This document shows positions 43,082 through 50,100 of a DNA stretch of 64,000 nucleotides, one piece after another. The stretch's first letter is position 1; each line of letters opens with the position of its first letter. A model generated the notes under the pieces. It did not search any database. It had not been told where the DNA came from and worked only from the letters and a program-made list of their open reading frames with translations. Source of the stretch: Nostoc paludosum FACHB-159 (GTDB lineage: Bacteria; Cyanobacteriota; Cyanobacteriia; Cyanobacteriales; Nostocaceae). Both the position numbers and the translations under genes were made by a program. Location of the stretch: the NCBI RefSeq assembly GCF_014698835.1, contig NZ_JACJTU010000004.1:124001-188000 (forward strand), read 5' to 3'.

Positions 43082-45190
43082 ATGAAAAGTTTTGAATCTT
43101 GTCTTCCTAAACGCAAACAAAATAAAGTAGTCAGTTTTGCAGCATCTGTTATAGCGACGTTGGCGATTGCAGGCAGTATTAATTATGCCAGTGCTACCTC
43201 CATAAAAATCACTACTGCAAAAGAATTAACTTCGACATCGCTCCAGCCAAGTCCAACTAAACCAAGTATTGCCCAGTTACAAACTAATCAAACTCGGTAT
43301 CAAACTGCTGGAATCGATCCTTTTGTAGTGATTTGTATCATCCTTGTTGGTGGTTTAGTTAAATTTGTACCAGTGTTCTTTGGCGGGCTGGTGGTAATTG
43401 ACGAACGGAAAGTTGGCATTGTTGTCAGAAAATTTTCCTTTTCCGGGCGCGGACTCCCCGCTGGAAGCTTAATTGCTCTCAACGGTGAAGCTGGTTTACA
43501 GGCAGATACTCTGGCTCCTGGCTGGCACTGGGGATATTGGCCTTGGCAATATTCGGTTCGCAAAGAGTCGGTAATTGTTGTCCCCCAAGGTGAAATCGCT
43601 TTAATTGTCGCCGCAGATGGTGAACCCAACCCACCACAGCGCATTCTCGGCAAAATTGTCGATTGTGACAATTATCAAGATGCCCGGAAGTTCCTCACTC
43701 AAGGTGGAGAAAAAGGCCGGCAAATGGGTTTTCTCACAGCTGGGACTTACCGGATTAACACTGCGCTGTTTAAAGTTATCACTGCCGCAAATGCTACAGA
43801 ACATGGCATGACTCCAGAACAGTTGCGGGTTTATAGCCTAGCTTCTGATAAAGTTGGCATTGTTACTACTCTCGATGGTTTACCAATTTCCGACGGTGAA
43901 ATTGCAGGGCCGATAATTGAGGGACACAACAACTTTCAAAATGGTCAGAAATTTATTGATGGCGGTGGACGGCGAGGTTTACAAGAGCAAATTCTACTTT
44001 CTGGTTCTTGGAATTTAAATCCCTGGTTTGTTCAGGTGGAACAAGTGCCGATGACGGAAATTCCCATTGGCTATGTAGGTGTGGTGATTTCTTTCGTGGG
44101 TAAAGCGCATCAAGATGTCAGTGGCGCAGCTTTCACACATGGTAACTTGGTGAATCAAGGACACAAGGGCGTCTGGGTGGAACCGCTGTATCCTGGTAAG
44201 CACCCGATTAATTCGCGGATCATGAAAATTGAATTGGTGCCAACGACCAACATTGTATTAAACTGGTCAGACCGCACTGAACGTCATAGTTATGATGCTC
44301 AACTAGCATCCCTGACAGTCCGATCGCGTGATGGATTTGCCTTTGATTTAGAAGTAGCACAAATTATCCATGTGGGTGCTTTGGATGCACCGAAGGTAAT
44401 TTCCCGCGTTGGTGCAATGCAAAACCTCGTAGACCATGTATTAGAACCAACCATCGGGAATTATTTCCGCAACTCAGCCCAAGACTATACAGTATTAGAT
44501 TTCTTGACAGCTCGGAGCGAACGACAAGCGGAAGCTGCTGAGTATATTAAAACAGCACTGCGGGCTTATGACGTGCAAGCGATCGACACCCTGATTGGTG
44601 ATATTCAGCCACCAGCGTCGTTAATGCAAACACAAACAGACCGGAAAATTGCTGAAGAAGAACGCAAAACTTATGAAGTCCAGCAGCTAGCGCAAACCCA
44701 ACGCCAACAACTTGTTCGGGAAACAGCCCTGGCTAATATTCAGCAAGAAATGGTGAAATCAGAGCAAAGCGTACATATAGCTGACCTCAAAGCCCAAGCC
44801 CAAATCAAGGAAGCCACAGGTGAAGCCGAGGGGATAAAACTCCGGACAATTGCGGAAGCTGAAGGTATTCGCGCCACAGGTAACGCCAAAGCAGAAACCT
44901 ACCGCGCTGGTGTGGAAGCCTTGGGAGCACAAGGTTATACAGCAATGCAACTGATGCAAATTATAGGCGATCGCCATGTCCGCTTGATTCCAGATGTTCT
45001 CGTTGGCAGTAACGGCAATAATAACGGCTTAGTAGATGGTCTACTATCGTTGATTTTATGGAATCAAACTGCTAGTAAAAATGGCGATTTAACAGCCACG
45101 CCTTTGCATCCACAACCGATAGCCCCGACCCAACCAACCCCAGAAAACGGTATTCCACCCATAGTTGTGAATTTCCCAATAGATAAATAA
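43082..45190 (+). CDS. SPFH/band-7 (flotillin-like) membrane protein
   Basis: 702 residues from the ATG at 43082; a TTG 21 bases earlier lies inside the palindrome and is unlikely. A hydrophobic leader (VVSFAASVIATLAIAGSI) resembles a signal or first membrane segment; a second membrane helix is at about 80-105. SPFH-type segments follow: GGLVVIDERKVGIVVRKFS, then IPIGYVGVVISFVGKAHQDVSG and VRSRDGFAFDLEVAQIIHV, a Glu/Ala/Lys-rich coiled coil from about 520 to 640 (KIAEEERKTYEVQQLAQTQR) and EAEGIKLRTIAEAEGIRATG. Such proteins oligomerise into membrane microdomain cages. A variable tail has NGNNNG and proline stretches. It precedes the NTPase-STAND gene set by 157 bases with a palindrome between, so a link is possible but unproven. 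Confidence 0.88.
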   Translation: MKSFESCLPKRKQNKVVSFAASVIATLAIAGSINYASATSIKITTAKELTSTSLQPSPTKPSIAQLQTNQTRYQTAGIDPFVVICIILVGGLVKFVPVFFGGLVVIDERKVGIVVRKFSFSGRGLPAGSLIALNGEAGLQADTLAPGWHWGYWPWQYSVRKESVIVVPQGEIALIVAADGEPNPPQRILGKIVDCDNYQDARKFLTQGGEKGRQMGFLTAGTYRINTALFKVITAANATEHGMTPEQLRVYSLASDKVGIVTTLDGLPISDGEIAGPIIEGHNNFQNGQKFIDGGGRRGLQEQILLSGSWNLNPWFVQVEQVPMTEIPIGYVGVVISFVGKAHQDVSGAAFTHGNLVNQGHKGVWVEPLYPGKHPINSRIMKIELVPTTNIVLNWSDRTERHSYDAQLASLTVRSRDGFAFDLEVAQIIHVGALDAPKVISRVGAMQNLVDHVLEPTIGNYFRNSAQDYTVLDFLTARSERQAEAAEYIKTALRAYDVQAIDTLIGDIQPPASLMQTQTDRKIAEEERKTYEVQQLAQTQRQQLVRETALANIQQEMVKSEQSVHIADLKAQAQIKEATGEAEGIKLRTIAEAEGIRATGNAKAETYRAGVEALGAQGYTAMQLMQIIGDRHVRLIPDVLVGSNGNNNGLVDGLLSLILWNQTASKNGDLTATPLHPQPIAPTQPTPENGIPPIVVNFPIDK

Positions 45191-45194
45191 CATC

Positions 45195-45225
45195 TGTAGA
45201 GACGTTGCATTGCAACGTCTCTACA
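45195..45225. repeat. 31-bp dispersed palindrome, left copy
   Basis: TGTAGAGACGTTGCA, central T, then its exact complement. The copy at 53156-53186 is identical except for the central base. It lies four bases after the SPFH stop and could terminate that transcript. Confidence 0.92.
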
Positions 45226-45347
45226 TCTATTTCGGTATTACCCAAACCAAAAATTCTGCGAAATATCCACCTGAAATGCTGTAACTAGCTTTATTCTTGT
45301 GTTCAAGGATATCTAAAGTTATAAAAGATAAGCATATTACTAGCCCC

Positions 45348-46688
45348 ATGTCCATAGATTTACGAGCATTTTTTCAGGCCACTGACCCCAGTCGAACCCT
45401 GTTCGTCAACAATCTGTCAGATGTAAAATACTACATTGATTTTTCTTCGGTACGAGGCGGAGATATTATTGGTAAGCTGAAGCAAAAAATTACTTTTTTC
45501 AAGCCAAATGAAGCTACCTGCACCCTGTTTACTGGGCATATTGGCTGTGGAAAATCTACCGAACTATTAAGATTACAGGCAGAACTGGAAAAATCAGGCT
45601 TTCACGTAGTGTATTTTGAGTCCAGCGAAGACTTGGAAATGACTGATGTGGATATTGCTGATGTGTTGCTGGCGATCGCTCGTCGTGTTAGTCAAAGTCT
45701 GGATAAAATTACACTGGAGGAAACCAGCAAATTTAACGATTTACTCCAAGGTGCGTGGAAGGTCTTAAACTCCGAAGTCACCGGAGCAAAAGTCAAGTTT
45801 GGTGGTGTTGATGTTGGTGTTGATCAAGAAAAGTTGTCTTTGGCTTTTGGTATTGGTGAAATCACTACCAAGATGAAAAGTGACCCGACGTTACGTGCAA
45901 AACTCAATCAATATTTAGCGCCGCAGAAAACTAACTTGTTAGAAGCGATAAATCGGGAATTATTGGAAACAGCGATCGCTAAACTAAAACAGCAGGGTAA
46001 AAATGGTCTGGTGGTAATTGTCGATAATCTCGACCGGATAGATAATCGCGTTAAAGCTTGGGGTCGTCCGCAGCAAGAATATTTATTTGTAGACCAGGGT
46101 GAATTTTTGACAAAGCTGAATTGTCATTTAATTTACACCATGCCTTTATCGCTGAAATTTTCCAACGATTATGGAATGCTTACCCAGCGATTCCCCGAAG
46201 ACCCCAAAGTATTGCCGATGGTGCCAGTGCAATGGCCTGATGGCAGCGTTCACGAACAGGGAATGGCACTCATGAAACAAATGGTGCTAGCAAGAGCCTT
46301 TCCTGACTTGCCAGCAGATGAGCGCTTGCATCAGATTACTGAAATTTTTGATAATCCCGTCACCCTAGACCGCTTATGTAGATTGAGTGGCGGTCACGTG
46401 CGAGACTTGCTCAGACTCCTGAACACTTGGATTATGGAAGAAATGGCGCTTCCCCTCTCCCGTGAAACCTTAGACCAAGTTGTTCGCGCCCGTCGTAACG
46501 AAATGATGATGCCAATTTCCGATGATGAATGGCAACTCCTACGACACGTCAAGCAAAACAAAAAAGTCAGCGATGACCAAGGATACCAGAAATTAATCCG
46601 CAGTCGCTTTGTCTTTGAATATCGAGACAGCGGCGAATCTTGGTTCGATGTCAACCCCATTTTGGCGGAGGCAAGGGAGTTGCAGTGA
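45348..46688 (+). CDS. P-loop NTPase with C-terminal helical/winged region
   Basis: 446 residues from the ATG at 45348 (MSIDLRAFF); a TTG at 45297 is possible but less likely. Walker A is LFTGHIGCGKSTELL (Gly63 to Thr71); Walker B is GLVVIVDNLDRID (Asp226). Between them are alternating helices (DVDIADVLLAIARRVSQSL) and a long insert with KFGGVDVGVDQEKLSLAF. After Walker B, YTMPLSLKFSND has a sensor-like position, and the C-terminal 120 residues are helical (LSGGHVRDLLRLLNTWIMEE) and end in a probable winged helix. It resembles AAA/STAND-class ATPases of conflict or signalling loci, with no effector domain of its own. First gene of a four-gene set ending in a 1760-residue STAND-WD40 protein. 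Confidence 0.8.
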   Translation: MSIDLRAFFQATDPSRTLFVNNLSDVKYYIDFSSVRGGDIIGKLKQKITFFKPNEATCTLFTGHIGCGKSTELLRLQAELEKSGFHVVYFESSEDLEMTDVDIADVLLAIARRVSQSLDKITLEETSKFNDLLQGAWKVLNSEVTGAKVKFGGVDVGVDQEKLSLAFGIGEITTKMKSDPTLRAKLNQYLAPQKTNLLEAINRELLETAIAKLKQQGKNGLVVIVDNLDRIDNRVKAWGRPQQEYLFVDQGEFLTKLNCHLIYTMPLSLKFSNDYGMLTQRFPEDPKVLPMVPVQWPDGSVHEQGMALMKQMVLARAFPDLPADERLHQITEIFDNPVTLDRLCRLSGGHVRDLLRLLNTWIMEEMALPLSRETLDQVVRARRNEMMMPISDDEWQLLRHVKQNKKVSDDQGYQKLIRSRFVFEYRDSGESWFDVNPILAEARELQ

Positions 46689-46716
46689 GGAATCAGGAAC
46701 TGAAAATAATTAGATT

Positions 46717-46917
46717 ATGAAACCAGAAACCAGAAATGTTTTGTTAAAAGCTTACGCACAGTTGCACAAAATCACTGAAGAATTGTATTCAGCCTCCGAT
46801 AAAGCTGTAGAAAATAATGATTTTGAGGACGCTAGCTTACTAGCTAGTAGAGCAGATAGACTTTATGAAGAAATAGAAAATTTAGAGATTGTAATTTCAG
46901 AACAAGAGGAGATATGA
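46717..46917 (+). CDS. Small helical protein of the NTPase-STAND operon
   Basis: 66 residues, predicted all-helical: KAYAQLHKITEELYSASDKAVENNDFEDASLLASRADRLYEEIENLEI. Heptad-like hydrophobic positions suggest a coiled-coil hairpin. No known family is recognised. It begins 28 bases after the NTPase stop; its own stop overlaps the next start as ATGA, so the pair is translationally coupled. Size and position suggest an adaptor between the two ATPases. Confidence 0.7.
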   Translation: MKPETRNVLLKAYAQLHKITEELYSASDKAVENNDFEDASLLASRADRLYEEIENLEIVISEQEEI

Positions 46918-47102
46918 AAACAATCCAAGAGTTAAAGATTCGTATTCAAGAACTCAGCAAACAAACTGTTGAATTTAGTAGAAAAGCATCTGAAGTTTGT
47001 TTAACTGACCGTCAGCAAGCCAAATATTTTAGACAACAAGCAAGAGAAGCTAGTAAACGCACTCAAGTATTGATACAGGAGTTAAAACGCCAAGAAATTT
47101 AA
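46914..47102 (+). CDS. Second small helical protein, coupled to the first
   Basis: 62 residues: TIQELKIRIQELSKQTVEFSRKASEVC, a charged break, then QQAREASKRTQVLIQELKRQEI. Two amphipathic helices, probably coiled coil. The ATG overlaps the previous stop by four bases (ATGA), a strong sign of coupled, stoichiometric synthesis. It resembles its neighbour in design but not in sequence. Function unknown; likely a partner of the adjacent ATPases. Confidence 0.65.
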   Translation: MKTIQELKIRIQELSKQTVEFSRKASEVCLTDRQQAKYFRQQAREASKRTQVLIQELKRQEI

Positions 47103-47184
47103 TTTTGTGGCGAATTCTCTGTGTTCCTCTGCGATTACCTCTGCGCTACTTTGCGTTGAAATTTCAACATAATCCAAAATTGGT

Positions 47185-50100
47185 ATGACAGACTCACCGC
47201 AACCACCAAAAGATAATCCTGTAAACAACGATGTCTACGACGGGCTACGCCTACGCTCTTTGCAACAATTAGCATGGGCAATTGAATCTTCTGTGGGACA
47301 ATTCAAGCTAATTTTGGCACGATGTAATTATGCCAAACTGCGCGATCGCCTGATCCAAAAATTGCGGGAAATCTGCCAAGTCGAAATTAAACTGTTGGTG
47401 GTGCAGCAATCTCACAGAACTCTTTTTACAGCCATTCGGGAAGAATTTGGCCAGAACCTACCAGCGTGTGTGATGGTTGTGGGTTTAGAGACAGTACCGA
47501 ATATAGCTGCGATGTTGACTTCTGCGAATCAGGTGCGGGAAGAGTTTCGCAAGAATTTTGCTTTTCCTTTAGTGTTGTGGATTGATGATGAAATCTACAA
47601 ACAACTGATGCAAATAGCTCCAGATTTAGAGAGTTGGGCTACTACGAGGAATTTTGCGATCGCTCAGAATGAATTAATCGATTTACTCCAACAACTCGCC
47701 GAGCAATATTTTAATAACACCCTCAATCTAAATTTAGATGATTATGGCGTTTTAGAAACAGAATTAGCAGCAGCCCAAAGAGATTTACAGGATTCTCGTC
47801 CAGAACTGAAAGCTAATTTATCATCTTTGTTAGGTTTGGTAAAACAAGTTAGTAATAAAATCGATATCGCGTTAGAACATTATAAAGTTGCTTTAGAGCT
47901 TTTTCGGCAACTTAATTATAAAAAGCAACAAATTAAAATTCTTGGTGAGATTACCTTTTGTTATTATCTCAAAGCTTTTAAAAATCAAGATATTAATCAT
48001 CCAGATTGGCATAGCACTCGTAACTATCTTGAACAATATATCAATCAAATTGGAGAACACAAACGATTAATTGCAAATTCCATCTTGAAAATTGGTGTGA
48101 TTTTGCGTGATTTACAAGAATGGGAACATTTAAAAAATCTCGCTGCACAAGCATTAGAAATACATCGTTATGATAATCAAATAATAGAATTAGCAAAAGA
48201 TTACGGTTTTCTAGCTGAGGTAGCTTTAGCTGAACAATCTTGGTTAGAAGCCAATCAATTTGCACAGCAAGCCATCAAGATTGTAGACGGACACAGCACC
48301 ACCCTCCTCATATCAAATGATTTGAGCCTCTATCGGTTTCTTTTGGCTCGTTCTCAATATCATTTAGGTGCTTATCAACAGGCAATTCATAACTTAGAAA
48401 CTGCAAAAGATATCAGTAACCCGCAGGTAGATTTAAAGCTTTATCTCAACATTCTCGCTCATTTGCAAAAGCTTTATTTTGAGCAAAAAGCATATCTCGC
48501 AGCCTACGAAATGAAACAGCAACAGCGTTCTGTGGAACAGCAATTTGGGCTGCGTGCGTTTATTGGTGCTGGGAGATTACAGGCGACAAAACAATTAGGA
48601 GCCACAGGATTTGTACCGCTGCGCGTTAATAATAAAGATAGTATTGCCCCAGAGATTGCTGCATCTGGTCGTCAATTGGATGTAGAACGTTTAATAGAAC
48701 GCATTGGTCGCCCAGATAAAAAGTTGATTGTAATTCATGGACAATCAGGTGTAGGTAAAAGTTCGCTAGTGAATGCGGGACTAGTGCCAGCTTTAAAGAA
48801 TCAAGCGATCGGTATTCAAGATAATTTACCAGTGGTGATGCGCGTTTACACCAACTGGGTGGAAGAGTTGGGGCGGCTTTTGGGCAGAGATAAGGGGGAT
48901 GAGGGAGATGAGGCAGAGTTAGAACCTGAACATTCTCGTTTAGAACCTGAACATTCTCGTTTAGAACCTAAACATTCTCGTTTAGAACCTGAACGTTCTC
49001 GTTTAGAACCTAAACATTCTCGTTTAGAACCTGAACGTTCTCGTTTAGAACCTAAACATTCTCATTTAGAACTAGAACATTCTCGTTTAGAACCTGAACA
49101 TTCTCGTTTAGAACTCCGTTTATCCACCTCAAAGACTCAAACTTCTCACTCCTCACTCCTAACTCCTAACTCTCTACTCACCCAATTCCGCGAAAACGAA
49201 CAGCGTAACCTCCGCACGGTGTTAATTTTCGATCAATTTGAGGAATTTTTCTTTATTTACACCGAACCAGCGCAAAGGAAGCAATTCTTTGAGTTTCTGG
49301 GAGAATGTCTGAATGTTTTATCGCTGAAAGTTATCTTATCGCTGCGGGTGGATTACATTCATTACTTGCTAGAGTGCAATGATTTGCCCAGCCTGAAGAT
49401 TATAGGCAATGACATTCTCAGTAATAACGTGCTTTATAAGTTGGGTAACTTCTCCCCTGATGATGCCAAGTCAATTATCCAGCGTTTAACTGAAAATACT
49501 AGTTTTCGCTTGGAAGATGCTTTAGTTAAACAACTCGTACAAGATTTAGCCGAAGAATTGGGCGAAGTGCGTCCCATTGAGTTACAGGTTGTGGGGGCGC
49601 AGTTGCAAACCGAGAACATTACAACTCTGGCAGAATATCACCAACGCGGCACTAAAGAACAACTGGTTAAGCGTTATTTGGATGAAGTTGTTAATGATTG
49701 CGGCGTGGAAAATCAGCAGGCGGCGGAATTCTTACTGTATTTGCTGACAGATGAGAAGGGAACTCGCCCCCTCAAGACTCGCGCCGAATTGGAACGCGAT
49801 TTGCTCCCATACTTCTCGGAGATCCCCCCAACCCCCCTTAAAAAGGGGGGCTTTATTCTTTCTACCCCCTTATTAAGGGGGTCGCCGAAGGCGGGGGGAT
49901 CAGAAGCTAGGGCGGAACAAGCTTCTGAAATCAGCAAATTAGATTTAATTTTAGAAATTTTTGTCCAATCTGGCTTAGTGGTTTTCTTACCAGAAAACCC
50001 GGCTGACCGTTATCAACTGGTACACGACTACATCGCCGGGTTTATCCGCCAGCAACAGGAACCGAAGTTAAAGCAGGTGATGGCGGAACTAGAAAAAGAA

